A DNA stretch of 64,000 bases from DATEEG01 sp035525055 (GCA_035525055.1 DATLEZ010000133.1:1-64000), one strand, 5' to 3'; shown: positions 8,738-17,815, counted from the stretch's first letter. The notes: generated from the sequence alone by a model not told the origin. Program-made: numbers and translations.

Positions 8738-8775
8738 CGGAAGACGGAAGACGGAAGTCGGAAGACAGAAGAGCA
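8738..8775. repeat. GGAAGACGGAAG word array
   Basis: Imperfect repeats of GGAAGACGGAAG/GGAAGTCGGAAG lie just upstream of dinB. The same word and its complement (CTTCCGACTTCCG) recur at 39305-39423, so this belongs to a dispersed family of short-word arrays. No inverted partner is seen here. Confidence 0.6.
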
Positions 8776-8850
8776 GGGAAGGAAAGGGGGCCAAGGGGCC
8801 GGGGGTCATTCGGTGATTCTTTCGGAGCAGACCCCGGCCATACTTCGCCC

Positions 8851-9588
8851 ATGGCGTCTCGACATATCTGGGCCTCCGTCGGACTTCTCTCGGCGGCTGT
8901 GGCGTGGGCCATCGCCTTGATCATCGAGCCCGCCCCATGGTCCGAGAGCGCCGGCGCGGTCCTTGGCGCCGGGCTCGTGGTGGTGAGCGCGGTGGCTGTC
9001 ACGTCAGTGATGCTCGAAAGCAGCCGGTTCGGATATTGGCTGGGAGTTTCTGGCGCGGGTTTGATGCTGGTGGTCGCCGGCATCAGAGCAATCGATACGG
9101 CCTGGATCATTGCAGCGGCATTGACGACGATTGCCGGTGTGTTGATGGCTGACCGCCGTCTCGGGGGATGGATTCGGACGGAGGGTCCGGTTGCCCCGGT
9201 CCCGCCCAAGGCAATCGCACTCGGTGTGGTTCTCCTCAGCGCACCGATCCTCACTGCGCTCTTCGTGGTCGACGGAGCCGGGGGCGCGATCGTGTGGATG
9301 GGACTTACTGCGTGGGGCATCCTCTTCGCATTTGTCCGGAGGCTGCCGGGAGCCGTCGCCCTCGTCAGGATCGGCGCTCCGCTCCTTACAGCCGGGGGTG
9401 TCCTCCTGGAACTCCCCGGGGCGGCGCTGTGGGGCCTCCTGATGGTGCTGGCGAGCGTTCTGGCATGGTCGAAGGAAGTACGCCTGGCGATACGCCCTCT
9501 GATCGAACGAGGGTCGCGGGTGTCGATTCCGCCGGAACTTCTCTCCGAAGAGGTGAGGCGAGCCGCCGGGATCGACCGCGATCGTTGA
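8851..9588 (+). CDS. polytopic membrane protein, unknown function
   Basis: 245 aa from ATG 8851. The sequence is mostly hydrophobic, with about seven or eight predicted membrane segments (for example residues 5-22, 30-48, 54-70 and 75-93) and a short charged cytoplasmic tail ending EEVRRAAGIDRDR. No transporter or enzyme motif is recognisable. No Shine-Dalgarno is visible; the ATG sits seven bases after a CATACT-like -10, so translation may be leaderless. Its stop overlaps the next start by one base (TGATG), so the two are an operon. It diverges from dinB. Confidence 0.7.
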   Translation: MASRHIWASVGLLSAAVAWAIALIIEPAPWSESAGAVLGAGLVVVSAVAVTSVMLESSRFGYWLGVSGAGLMLVVAGIRAIDTAWIIAAALTTIAGVLMADRRLGGWIRTEGPVAPVPPKAIALGVVLLSAPILTALFVVDGAGGAIVWMGLTAWGILFAFVRRLPGAVALVRIGAPLLTAGGVLLELPGAALWGLLMVLASVLAWSKEVRLAIRPLIERGSRVSIPPELLSEEVRRAAGIDRDR

Positions 9589-9839
9589 TGAGGAGGCTCA
9601 ATCTTTGGATCGTGATTCCGGCCGTGCTGGTTGGCCTGCTGGTCGGGTGGCTGGGCTGGATAGCCACCGACGTGTCGTGCCGGGCCGATCAAGCTCCGGG
9701 AGGCCCTGGCTGCCCGCTGGCAGCGGCAATCATCGGAGTCGTCTGCCTCATCGGCGCCACGATCGGCCTGACGGTGATCCTGGCCCTGACCGGAAGGTCG
9801 ATAGGGGAATATCGCGATCAACGCGACCGAGAACGCTGA
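9588..9839 (+). CDS. small two-helix membrane protein
   Basis: 83 aa from ATG 9588, overlapping the previous stop by one base. Two transmembrane helices (about residues 7-27 and 43-67) are joined by a short loop with two cysteines (SCRADQ, PGCPL) that could form a disulfide outside the cell. A charged tail RDQRDRER ends the protein. I recognise no family. It is probably a partner of the upstream membrane protein. Confidence 0.6.
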   Translation: MRRLNLWIVIPAVLVGLLVGWLGWIATDVSCRADQAPGGPGCPLAAAIIGVVCLIGATIGLTVILALTGRSIGEYRDQRDRER

Positions 9840-9840
9840 G

Positions 9841-9952
9841 AACGTTTTACGTTCTACGTTCTACGTCAAGAAGGAGCGGGCGTGCCGTCAATGGCCTCCC
9901 CCAGCGGGCCGGGGGTTTTGAACGTAAAACGTAGAACGTACAACGTAAAACG
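9841..9952. repeat. ACGTTTT/ACGTTCT palindromic word array
   Basis: The left arm (9841-9866) repeats ACGTTTT, ACGTTCT, ACGTTCT, ACGT. The right arm (9921-9952) is its near-complement (ACGTAAAACGTAGAACGTAC...). They fill the gap between the convergent membrane gene and fabF. The same family occurs at 25479-25753. Confidence 0.8.
9898..9919 (+). terminator. candidate intrinsic terminator
   Basis: CCCCC (9898-9902) and GGGGG (9911-9915) are separated by eight bases and followed by TTTT on the plus strand, 59 nt after the small membrane gene stop. It sits in the loop of the larger ACGTTTT palindrome. The stem is short and the U-run brief, so efficiency is uncertain. Confidence 0.4.
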
Positions 9953-9967
9953 CTTCGGTTTTCACGC

Positions 9968-11254
9968 TTAACGGTTTCCCACTCGCGCACTACCGAACAC
10001 CAGGGTCACGTTGTGGCCGCCGAAGCCGAAAGAGTTCGACATTGCGTAATCGCCGCTGAACTCGCGCGGCTGGTTGGGGACGTAATCGAGATCGCACTCC
10101 GGGTCTGGCGTCTCGAGGTTGATCGTCGGCGGAATCAAGCTCCGCTCTAGCGCCAGGATCGAGGCAACCGCCTCAACGGCGCCCGCCCCACCCAGCACGT
10201 GGCCGGTCATCGACTTAGTCGAGGAGATAGGAACCCGATAGGCATCGTCGCCCAGGGCGAGCTTTATTGCGGCCGTTTCTGTGGCGTCATTGGCCTCGGT
10301 GGAGGTGCCGTGGGCGTTGACGTACGAGACCTCGGACGAATCGATCCGGGCGTCAGCCATAGCGGCCTTCATCGCCCGAGCGGCACCGGTTCCACCCGGC
10401 CTCGGAAGGGTGATGTGATAGGCATCGGCCGACATCCCGTACCCAACGACCTCGCCAAGGACCGTCGCTCCCCGCGCCAGGGCCCGGTCCCGCTCCTCAA
10501 GAACCAGGGCACCGCCTCCTTCACCCATCACGAATCCGTCACGATCTGCATCAAAGGGCCGGCAAGCCCTCTCGGGCTCGTCATTCCGCGACGACAGCGC
10601 CCGCGCCTGAGCAAAGCCGGCAATGCCGTAGTCGGTGATTGTCGCCTCCGATCCTCCTGCCAGCATCATGTCGGCAGCGCCGCGCCGGATGATCTCGGCC
10701 GCATCGCCGATGGCGTTGGCCGAGGCCGAGCAGGCAGTGACCACGCATGTGACCGGCCCTGTGAGGTTGTGCTCGATCGACACGAGCCCGGCCGAAATGT
10801 TGACGATCATCTTGGGGATACCGGTGGGTGAGACCCGATCGGGACCGCGCCGATCAAGAGTCCGGATTTCCTCGGTGAAGGACTCCATTCCCCCGAAACC
10901 ACCGCCGAAGACAACTCCCGATCGGGCTGCCGCCTCGTCATGGGGGTCATAGGTGATGCCGGCCTGGGCCATCGCCTCGCGGGCGGCGATCATGAAGAAC
11001 TGGCTGATGCGGTCGAGGCGACGAACGTCCTTCCGGTCGAAGTGGTCCTCGGGGTCATAGCCCTTCACCTCACCGGCGATGCGGGTGCGCATGGCGGAGG
11101 CGTCGAACCTGGTGATATGACCGATACCGGAGCGACCTTCGGCGATCGACTTCCAGAACGAATCGACATCGTTGCCGACGGGCGATATGACGCCCATACC
11201 CGTGACAACCACTCGGCGGCGATGATTGCCGGGACCGCTCTCGCCAGCTGCCAT
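9968..11254 (-). CDS. fabF: 3-oxoacyl-ACP synthase II (KAS II)
   Basis: 428 aa. It catalyses decarboxylative condensation of malonyl-ACP with a growing acyl-ACP in type II fatty-acid synthesis. The Cys-His-His catalytic set is present: Cys175 (TACSAS), His315 (NAHGTST) and His352 (TGHVLG). Length and the closing 'NSFGFGGHN' motif fit full-length FabF. It is the last gene of the fab operon, 21 nt after acpP. The 3' end faces the word palindrome at 9841-9952, which may end transcription from both sides. Confidence 0.96.
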   Translation of the reverse strand: MAAGESGPGNHRRRVVVTGMGVISPVGNDVDSFWKSIAEGRSGIGHITRFDASAMRTRIAGEVKGYDPEDHFDRKDVRRLDRISQFFMIAAREAMAQAGITYDPHDEAAARSGVVFGGGFGGMESFTEEIRTLDRRGPDRVSPTGIPKMIVNISAGLVSIEHNLTGPVTCVVTACSASANAIGDAAEIIRRGAADMMLAGGSEATITDYGIAGFAQARALSSRNDEPERACRPFDADRDGFVMGEGGGALVLEERDRALARGATVLGEVVGYGMSADAYHITLPRPGGTGAARAMKAAMADARIDSSEVSYVNAHGTSTEANDATETAAIKLALGDDAYRVPISSTKSMTGHVLGGAGAVEAVASILALERSLIPPTINLETPDPECDLDYVPNQPREFSGDYAMSNSFGFGGHNVTLVFGSARVGNR

Positions 11255-11275
11255 CTGCTCCTCCCTTTTCAGCGG

Positions 11276-11521
11276 TCAGGCGTTGAGCTTGGTGTGAACG
11301 AGCTCGATCGCCTCCCCGACGGTGTGGATGTGCTCAGCCTCATCGTCGGGGATCTTGACGCCGAACTCATCCTCCATCGCCATCAGAAGCTCGACCACTC
11401 CGAGTGAATCCACATCCAGATCCTGCTCGAAGTTGGCGGCGGTATTGATCTTGTCGGCGTCAAGACCCAGCTCCGAGACGAGCACGTCTCGCAAGCGGGC
11501 TTCGATTTCAACACGGTCCAT
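11276..11521 (-). CDS. acpP: acyl carrier protein
   Basis: 81 aa, acidic, four-helix ACP. Ser39 in the DSL motif (DLDVDSLGVVELLMAMEDEF) is the 4'-phosphopantetheine attachment site. The start ATG 11521 has GAAAGGAGAA upstream. It carries all intermediates for the flanking FabG and FabF, and lies between them as in most bacterial fab operons. Confidence 0.96.
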   Translation of the reverse strand: MDRVEIEARLRDVLVSELGLDADKINTAANFEQDLDVDSLGVVELLMAMEDEFGVKIPDDEAEHIHTVGEAIELVHTKLNA

Positions 11522-11550
11522 GACTAGTTCTCCTTTCGATGTCGGAACAA

Positions 11551-12285
11551 TTAAAGCGCTATGCCACCGTCTACGACTATGACCTGCCCCGTCAGGTAGG
11601 ACGCTCGCTCGGAGGCGATGAAGGCAACGGTGGAGGCAACCTCGTCGGGTTCCCCAAAGCGACCCAGGCTCACCGAGGAAAGCAACCCTGCCTTGACCTC
11701 TTCGCTGAGCGATCCGGTCATGTCGGTGGTTATGAACCCCGGGGCAACCACGTTGACCGTGATCCCCCGCGACCCGACCTCCTTGGCGACGGACTTGGAG
11801 AAGCCGATCAAGCCTGCCTTCGAGGCGGCATAGTTCGCCTGCCCAGGGTTGCCGGCGATGCCCGACACCGAACTGATCGAGATCACCCGCCCCCAACGGG
11901 CCTTGATCATCCCCTTGAGGGCGGCCTTGGTGCATAGAAAGGCGGATCGCAAGTTGGTATCGATGACCCTGTCGAATTCCTCGGGGCTCATCCTCAACAC
12001 AAGGTTGTCGGCAGTGATCCCGGCGTTGTTGACGAGGACCGCGACCGGCCCCAACGCGGCACCGACGCGGCCGAACAGATCCTCGACCTGACCGGCGTCG
12101 GAGACATCGGCCTGAAAAGCCTCGGCCTTGCCTCCGCCCGCCCGTATCTCCGTCACCACGTCCTCGGCCGCATCGGCCCTCGATGCGAAGTTGACGGCGA
12201 CGACATGGCCGTCGGAGCCAAGCGCAATCGCGATGGCGCGGCCGATGCCCCGTGAGGCCCCTGTAACCAATGCCACTCCGCTCAC
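11551..12285 (-). CDS. fabG: 3-oxoacyl-ACP reductase
   Basis: 244 aa short-chain dehydrogenase. It reduces 3-oxoacyl-ACP with NADPH. The cofactor loop GASRGIG (9-15), NNAG (87-90) and the catalytic Ser139, Tyr152, Lys156 (ANYAASK) are present. The GTG start overlaps the fabH stop (GTGA), indicating coupling. SDR proteins are easily confused with one another, but position between fabH and acpP makes FabG very likely. Confidence 0.94.
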   Translation of the reverse strand: MSGVALVTGASRGIGRAIAIALGSDGHVVAVNFASRADAAEDVVTEIRAGGGKAEAFQADVSDAGQVEDLFGRVGAALGPVAVLVNNAGITADNLVLRMSPEEFDRVIDTNLRSAFLCTKAALKGMIKARWGRVISISSVSGIAGNPGQANYAASKAGLIGFSKSVAKEVGSRGITVNVVAPGFITTDMTGSLSEEVKAGLLSSVSLGRFGEPDEVASTVAFIASERASYLTGQVIVVDGGIAL

Positions 12286-13427
12286 GAAGAGGCTTCCCTC
12301 GCAGATCCAGTCTGGTCCGGGCCAGCTCCGTCTTCGGCCGCGACCGCGGTCCGGGTCGGGTGGCCGAAGAACTCGAGGTTGGCCTCAAGGAGTTCCATCG
12401 TCGTACGGGTATTCGGTGGAAGTTCGGCGTCGCTGGTGGCTATCGGTTCTACCCGGTCGCCCCACCGGACCACGGCCGAAGCCCAGGACAATCCGGCTCC
12501 AAAGGCCGAGAACAGCACGTTGTCCCCGGGCTTGATCCGGCCCTGCTCAAGGGCCTCGGTCAGGGCAACGGGAATCGTGGCGGCGGAAGTGTTGCCATAC
12601 GATCCGATGTTGACGAACACCTTGGCCGAGTCGAGACCGAGACGGCGAGCTGTTGCATCGATGATTCGGACGTTGGCCTGGTGTGGAATCAAAAGGTCGA
12701 CCTGGTCGAGCGACAGTCCAGCCTGCTCGATGACCCGGGCCGAAGTCTCCCCCATCTTCACTACTGCCCGGCGAAAGAGCTCGGGACCGTCCATTTCGAA
12801 CCGGCTTTCCTCAGGCTTGGGATGGTCCCGGGGGCCGGCGGTGCCGTCTCTCGGGATTGAGAGAATGGCGGCGGCCGAGCCATCCATCCCCAATTCGCTC
12901 GAGAGCATGCCGACCTCGTCGTCAGTGGCTTCAAGGACTACAGCACCGGCCCCGTCGCCGAACAGCACGCATGTGGAGCGCTCGGTGAAGTCGATGTGGA
13001 AGTGCAGCTTCTCGGCTCCGACGACCAGCACCGTTCGAAAAGGCCCGGCCTTGATCATGCTGTTGGCTACGACGAGCGAGTAGACGAAACCTGAGCACGC
13101 CGCATTCAGATCGAACGCGGCCGCGTTCCATGCTTCCAACTTGGCCTGGAGTATCGAGGCCGTGGATGGAATCAGGGAGTCACCGGTGCACGTCCCCAGA
13201 ATGATCAGGTCGACATCCGCCGGCGCCTTGCCCGCGGCCGCTAGAGCGCGGAGGCTGGCAACCCGCGCCAGGTCGGACACCTCGACGTGGGAGATGCGCC
13301 GCTCTTTGATACCGGTCCGGGTGGTTATCCAATCGTCGGAGGTTTCGACCAGCACCTCGAGATCGTGGTTGGACAGCACGGCCGGGGGCAGGCATTTGCC
13401 CCATCCTGAGATAGTCGCGTTCGGCAT
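12282..13427 (-). CDS. fabH: 3-oxoacyl-ACP synthase III (KAS III)
   Basis: 381 aa. It starts fatty-acid synthesis by condensing an acyl-CoA with malonyl-ACP. The catalytic triad is Cys111 (NAACSGF), His249 (PHQAN) and Asn279 (GSYGNTSAA). After the normal end of the fold (around VVRWGDRV) there is an extension of about 50 residues rich in Ala, Glu and Thr, which is unusual for FabH and may be a disordered tail. ATG 13427 is preceded by AGGAGGAGGG; the GTG just before it (13430) is too close to that site. Confidence 0.93.
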   Translation of the reverse strand: MPNATISGWGKCLPPAVLSNHDLEVLVETSDDWITTRTGIKERRISHVEVSDLARVASLRALAAAGKAPADVDLIILGTCTGDSLIPSTASILQAKLEAWNAAAFDLNAACSGFVYSLVVANSMIKAGPFRTVLVVGAEKLHFHIDFTERSTCVLFGDGAGAVVLEATDDEVGMLSSELGMDGSAAAILSIPRDGTAGPRDHPKPEESRFEMDGPELFRRAVVKMGETSARVIEQAGLSLDQVDLLIPHQANVRIIDATARRLGLDSAKVFVNIGSYGNTSAATIPVALTEALEQGRIKPGDNVLFSAFGAGLSWASAVVRWGDRVEPIATSDAELPPNTRTTMELLEANLEFFGHPTRTAVAAEDGAGPDQTGSAREASS

Positions 13428-13456
13428 CACCCCTCCTCCTGCCAGTGTCTCATCGT

Positions 13457-14410
13457 CTACAGACCCGGTTGTGGAGTGGCGATGGTACCGACCGCCTCGA
13501 AGCCGGGCGCGATTCCGCTCAGGTCGGATATGGCAACGGCGCGGGCGCCGGCGGCTGACCGCCTTGCCATCGAGGCGGTGACGTCGCCCGGGCCGATGTG
13601 GACAAACAATTCCACGCCGGATTCGGCCATCCCCTCAAGAGACTGGGCGAAGAGGACCGGAGACACCACCTGGTCGATTAGAAGTTGCCTCTCTTCTCCT
13701 ACCTGCAATGGCTGCGCGGTGACATTCGACCATACTGGAAATGTCTGGGAGTGAACCGGAACCCCGGCCAAAGCGCGACCGACTCTTTCTGCGGCTGGTT
13801 CCATGAACGGAGAGTGGAACGCCCCCGCGACCTTCAACCGGACCAATTTTCGCAACCCCAATGCCTTTGCCTCGGATTCGAGCCAGTCGAGATCTTCCTT
13901 CCCGCCGGCGACAACCACCTGGCCAGGGGCGTTGACGTTGGCGACTGAGAGTCGTCCCCCATCGGCTCGGCGCCGGGCGGAGATGTCCTGTGCGTGCTCG
14001 AGGCTGGCACCGAGCAGAGCCGTCATGCCGGAGGGTTCAAGGTCGGCGGCGTCGGCCATGGCCTGGCCGCGCTCGGCGACCACCGCCAGGGCGTCGTCGA
14101 AGTCGATGACGCCCGATGCTGCCAGTGCTGTGTATTCCCCCAGCGAATGACCGGCGGCAGCGGCTGGAAGGCTGAGGAGCCGCGCCCGAACTTCCTCCCA
14201 CAGCGCGTAGCTGACGGCGAATAGAGCCGGCTGAGCATGCTCGGTGCGGGTGAGCGTCTCTTCCGAGCCACGCAGACACACGTCCTCCAGCGACCATCCG
14301 AGGATGTAGTCGGCCCGATGGCCCAGGAGGTCGGGGCGCTCGACGAAGAGATCGGCGCCCATCCCCGGGAATTGACTCCCCTGCCCGGGGAACAGAACTG
14401 CAAATGACAC
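13457..14410 (-). CDS. fabD: malonyl-CoA:ACP transacylase
   Basis: 317 aa from GTG 14410. It moves malonyl groups from CoA to ACP. FPGQGSQ (7-13), the nucleophile Ser89 in GHSLGEY and the catalytic His199 (GAFHSPFM) are all present. It is first in the order fabD-fabH-fabG-acpP-fabF. The threonine aldolase gene lies 46 nt upstream on the same strand, so the promoter may be there or further up. Confidence 0.96.
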   Translation of the reverse strand: MSFAVLFPGQGSQFPGMGADLFVERPDLLGHRADYILGWSLEDVCLRGSEETLTRTEHAQPALFAVSYALWEEVRARLLSLPAAAAGHSLGEYTALAASGVIDFDDALAVVAERGQAMADAADLEPSGMTALLGASLEHAQDISARRRADGGRLSVANVNAPGQVVVAGGKEDLDWLESEAKALGLRKLVRLKVAGAFHSPFMEPAAERVGRALAGVPVHSQTFPVWSNVTAQPLQVGEERQLLIDQVVSPVLFAQSLEGMAESGVELFVHIGPGDVTASMARRSAAGARAVAISDLSGIAPGFEAVGTIATPQPGL

Positions 14411-14456
14411 TGTTAGATCGACTCAGCGCAGATGGATTCGGTTACCGGTCGCATTG

Positions 14457-15500
14457 TTACTGCCCGGCCATCGCAAGTCTGAGCTCATCCACCAGGCGAT
14501 CGACGTCTCCCGTCGAGACGTCGCGGTGGGTCACGAGCCGCAGGACTCCTCCTATGGGTGGGTTGATCTTGATCCCGGCTGCAGGGAGGCGGCCGGCCCA
14601 GGCCTCGAAAGGAACCGGGAGGCTGGCGAGGTCGACCTGCACCATGTTGGTCTCCACGGCTTCTGGATTCACCGCCACCGGCGCCAGTGCGGCCAGCCCC
14701 TCGGCCAAATGAGCGGCGACCTTGTGGTCATCGGACAGGCGGTCCCGGTCGCGCAGAGCGATCCGGGCGGCCGCCGCCAGGACCCCGACCTGGCGCATCC
14801 CACCGCCGAGCCGCTTGCGGAGATACCTGCCCTCCGCCATGAGGTCGGCGCGCCCGCACAGGATCGATCCGACAGGAGCGCCGAGGCCCTTGGAGAAGCA
14901 GAACTGCACCGTGTCAGCGTTGGACGCGTACCGGTGCGCCTCGATCCCGGAGGCGGCGACGGCATTGAACAACCTGGCCCCGTCGAGGTGGATGGACAGT
15001 TTGTGCCGGCGAGCCGCCTCCGTCCCCACCTCCATCACGTCGATCGGGATGACCCTGCCGCCCGACAGGTTGTGCGTGTTCTCCCACACCATGAGCCTGA
15101 TGCGGGGGAAAAAACCGGCGGTCGACATTGCCTGATCGATCATCGCCGGGCTGATCCGCCCGCCGGGAGCGTCGACAGTGCGGAAAGCCACTCCCGACAA
15201 CGCCGAGGCGGCTCCCCTCTCGACGTTCCGGGAGTGAATTCCTGGATCGCACAGGACATCGTCGCCGGGGCGGGTCTGGAGCATGATCGCCAGTTGATTG
15301 CCCATGGTCCCGGTCGGGACGAAGACCGCCGCCTCTTTGCCGACTACCGCAGCGGCGTCCTCTTCGAGGGCATTGGCGGTCGGGTCGTCGGAATAGACAT
15401 CGTCGCCGACCTCGGCTTCGGCCATGGCCTTGCGCATCTCGTCGGTGGGACGGGTGACAGTGTCAGATCGAAAGTCGGCAATTCCGTCGGAGAAAGGCAT
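14457..15500 (-). CDS. ltaE: low-specificity L-threonine aldolase
   Basis: 347 aa fold-type I PLP enzyme of the threonine aldolase / beta-eliminating lyase family. It splits L-threonine or allo-threonine to glycine and acetaldehyde. Visible features are the N-terminal FRSDTVTRPTDEMRKAM, the HLDGARLFNA segment that contacts PLP, and the Schiff-base Lys204 in FCFSKGLGAPVGS. Length is normal. The gene is preceded by a TTTGAGG word array and by copy A of the dispersed 105-bp element, so its promoter region has been colonised by repeats. Confidence 0.92.
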   Translation of the reverse strand: MPFSDGIADFRSDTVTRPTDEMRKAMAEAEVGDDVYSDDPTANALEEDAAAVVGKEAAVFVPTGTMGNQLAIMLQTRPGDDVLCDPGIHSRNVERGAASALSGVAFRTVDAPGGRISPAMIDQAMSTAGFFPRIRLMVWENTHNLSGGRVIPIDVMEVGTEAARRHKLSIHLDGARLFNAVAASGIEAHRYASNADTVQFCFSKGLGAPVGSILCGRADLMAEGRYLRKRLGGGMRQVGVLAAAARIALRDRDRLSDDHKVAAHLAEGLAALAPVAVNPEAVETNMVQVDLASLPVPFEAWAGRLPAAGIKINPPIGGVLRLVTHRDVSTGDVDRLVDELRLAMAGQ

Positions 15501-15506
15501 GGTCGG

Positions 15507-15549
15507 GGTTTGAGGTTAGAAGTTTGAGGTCCGAACCTCGAACCTCAGG
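15507..15549. repeat. TTTGAGGTT / AACCTCGAA palindromic word array
   Basis: TTTGAGGTTAGAAG, then TTTGAGGT, then the inverted CGAACCT and CGAACCTC, just upstream of ltaE. Related words appear nested inside the 43663-43802 palindrome. Confidence 0.65.
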
Positions 15550-15604
15550 TATGCGTACCCGAGGCGTTCGGCCGAGAAGCAGCGAAGAGCAGCGAAGCAA
15601 ACTC

Positions 15605-15709
15605 GAAATTTGATGATGGCTCCCGGTTCTGACGAAATCTGGCAACTCAGTCCCGGCGGGCGCGTAGCGCCAGGTTTCGTCTGACCCGGGTCTGGAGCGC
15701 CAAATTTCG
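15605..15709 (-). repeat. dispersed ~105-bp element, copy A
   Basis: This copy aligns with 18327-18435 and 21425-21529 over its whole length but is the most diverged. Shared blocks are AATTTG near the start, GGCTCCCG, GCGCCAGGTTTCGTCTGA (669-686) and the end GCGCCAAATTT. Terminal inverted repeats are AATTTG/CAAATT. It lies 3' of the aminotransferase gene, 76 bp past its stop. Confidence 0.75.
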
Positions 15710-15785
15710 GTCGAGGGGGCCCGCCACTTCCTTCGCCGACGGATCAGGACAGCACACGAACGCCACGCCCTCGAATTCACCGCCT

Positions 15786-16958
15786 TCAGAGAAGATCCAA
15801 CGCCTTGCGAATGCCCCGCAAGGCTTGGGCAATCCGACGTTCGTTCTCGACGAGGGCGAAGCGGACATGCGAGTCACCGCTCGGTCCGAAACCGATCCCG
15901 GGACTCACCGCAACTTTGGCCTTATCCAAGAGATTCATCGTGAACTCCATCGATCCCTGCTCGACGTAGGGATCGGGAATCGGAGCCCAGACGAACATCG
16001 TCCCGGAGGGCCGCTCCACCTTCCAGCCGTTGCGATTGAGACCATCGATCAAGACATCCCGTCGTTTCCGGTAGATCTCGTTGACCTCTTCAACATACCC
16101 GTCGCCTTCGTTGAGGGCGATGATCGAGGCAATCTGGATCGGCTGGAAGGTCCCGTAGTCGAGATAGCTCTTGAGCTTGGCCAGGGCAGCGACCATCGCT
16201 GAGTTACCGACCAGGAATCCCATTCTCCAGCCGGCCATCGAATGGCCTTTAGTCAGGGTGTAGAGCTCGACAGCAACCTCCTTGGCGCCCGGCACCTGGA
16301 GGATGGACGGAGGAACGTACCCATCGAACGACACATCGGCGTAGGCGAAGTCATGGACCAGGAAGACTTCGTTCTCCCGGGCAAATGCCACCAGCCGCTC
16401 AAAGAAAGCCAGGTCGACGCACACGGTCGTCGGATTGTGTGGAAAGGAGAGAATGATCACCCGGGGCCGCGGCCAGGCGTCCTTGAACATGCGGTCGAGA
16501 GATTCGAAGTAGAGATCGTCCGACGCAACCGGCGCTCGCCTGACCTCGGCGCCCGCCAGCACCGGTGCGTAAATGTGGATCGGGTAAGAGGGCTCGGGGA
16601 CCACGGCCACGTCGCCCGGCTGCAAGAGGACCCACATCAGATGGGAAAGGCCCTCTTTGGCTCCGATTGTGGCGATGACCTCGGTGTCGGGGTCGACTTC
16701 GACGCCAAATCGGCGGTGGTATCTGTCGGCGGCGGCCTTGCGCAGATTCGGCAGGCCCCGGCTGACCGAGTAGCGGTGGTTTTTAGGGTTCTGGGCGGCT
16801 TCGACGAGCTTGTCGACGACCAGTGGCGCCGTAGGAATGTCGGGATTGCCGAAGCCCAGATCGATGATGTCCTCCCCGGCTCGCCGGGCGGCCAGCTTGC
16901 GCTCGTTGACCGCACCAAAGACATATGGAGGCAGGTTGTCGATGCGTCGGAAGTCCAT
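15786..16958 (-). CDS. PLP-dependent class I/II aminotransferase
   Basis: 390 aa from ATG 16958 (a TTG at 16967 is possible). Fold-type I aminotransferase with FGNPDIPTAPLV near the N-terminus, SFPHNPTTVCVD contacting PLP, HDFAYAD, and the PLP lysine Lys237 in TLTKGHSMAGWRMG. The overall pattern resembles alanine / LL-diaminopimelate-type transaminases (AlaA or DapL-like), which move an amino group to 2-oxoglutarate or pyruvate. The exact substrate cannot be read from sequence. It is followed by copy A of the dispersed element. Confidence 0.88.
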   Translation of the reverse strand: MDFRRIDNLPPYVFGAVNERKLAARRAGEDIIDLGFGNPDIPTAPLVVDKLVEAAQNPKNHRYSVSRGLPNLRKAAADRYHRRFGVEVDPDTEVIATIGAKEGLSHLMWVLLQPGDVAVVPEPSYPIHIYAPVLAGAEVRRAPVASDDLYFESLDRMFKDAWPRPRVIILSFPHNPTTVCVDLAFFERLVAFARENEVFLVHDFAYADVSFDGYVPPSILQVPGAKEVAVELYTLTKGHSMAGWRMGFLVGNSAMVAALAKLKSYLDYGTFQPIQIASIIALNEGDGYVEEVNEIYRKRRDVLIDGLNRNGWKVERPSGTMFVWAPIPDPYVEQGSMEFTMNLLDKAKVAVSPGIGFGPSGDSHVRFALVENERRIAQALRGIRKALDLL

Positions 16959-16999
16959 TGCGGGCAAGCCTACCGAGCCTCCAAGCTGGCGCCCGCAAC

Positions 17000-17815
17000 T
17001 TAAAGATGTGACAAGACATCTCGCGAGAACAGAAGCCAGTTCTCACGGTTGTTGGGAAGCACCGACACGACAAGTTCGTGAGCCGTGGCCGCCAGCGCGG
17101 CCAGGTGCTCGACGATTTGGGAGGGGGTACCGGCGGTCAGGCCTGCCCGGGCGACCGCCTCGAGGCCGCCTCTGGCAGCGACGGCGGCATCGAGCGTGGT
17201 CTGGTCGGGAGTGAGCATCACACCACCACCCCAAGTGATCGTGATGTCCCTGCCGGCCTCCGCCCGCAACTGGTCGGATTCCTGTCGAAGCTCGTCGGGA
17301 CTGGCACCCCACGCATTCCAGCCATCGGCCCTGGCAGCGGCCACTGCCCTCACCCTGGGATGCCGCCCCCCCACCCAGATCGGAAGGGTGGGCGCGGTCA
17401 CTCGCGTCAGAGCGATGGTCTCTTCGAGGAGGCCGATCCGCTCGGTGAGGGCCGGCCGGCTCATGCCGTAACGGACAGCCTCATCTTCGGACATCTTGTC
17501 TCCCGCACCGAGCCCGAGGACACTGCGCCCGGGTGCAATCGCTGCAAGAGCGACTGCGATCCCGGCGGTGATCGCAGGTTCCCTGAGTGTGGCGCGGGTG
17601 ACCAGTGAGCCCACCCTGGCGGTAGCCGTGGCCGCGATCGCCCCAAGGCTTGACGCCCCTTCCAGAACTGGGCGCCGCGGGTCACCGAGAGGGACGAGGT
17701 GATCGAAGACGAACATCCCGGTCAGGCCAAGGGGACCAAGCGAGCGCGCCAGGTCGAGGATTAACTCTGGACTACTGGCGAACTGGGGAGCGGTCAGGGA
17801 AACCGGGTGGGTCAC
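17000..17815 (-). CDS. LLM-class flavin-dependent oxidoreductase (probably F420)
   Basis: 271 aa luciferase-like TIM-barrel protein. The pattern SPELILDLARSLGPLGL, GMFVFDHLVPLGD, VGSLVTRATLREP and LPIWVGGRHPRV is typical of actinobacterial F420-dependent LLM enzymes. It would oxidise or reduce an unknown small molecule using F420 or FMN. The GTG start overlaps the stop of the DUF1232 gene (GTGA), so the two are co-translated, although no functional link between them is known. Confidence 0.82.
   Translation of the reverse strand: MTHPVSLTAPQFASSPELILDLARSLGPLGLTGMFVFDHLVPLGDPRRPVLEGASSLGAIAATATARVGSLVTRATLREPAITAGIAVALAAIAPGRSVLGLGAGDKMSEDEAVRYGMSRPALTERIGLLEETIALTRVTAPTLPIWVGGRHPRVRAVAAARADGWNAWGASPDELRQESDQLRAEAGRDITITWGGGVMLTPDQTTLDAAVAARGGLEAVARAGLTAGTPSQIVEHLAALAATAHELVVSVLPNNRENWLLFSRDVLSHL

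Noticed and set aside
8724..9821. N-terminal extension of dinB making a 755-aa protein
   Set aside because: Upstream of 8723 the frame is antisense to the membrane gene 8851-9588 and the sequence is low-complexity; polymerase homology starts at the GTG 8723.
11522..12388. Long frame fused to the acyl carrier protein
   Set aside because: The extra part is a shadow of fabG; ACP has its own ATG and ribosome-binding site at 11521.
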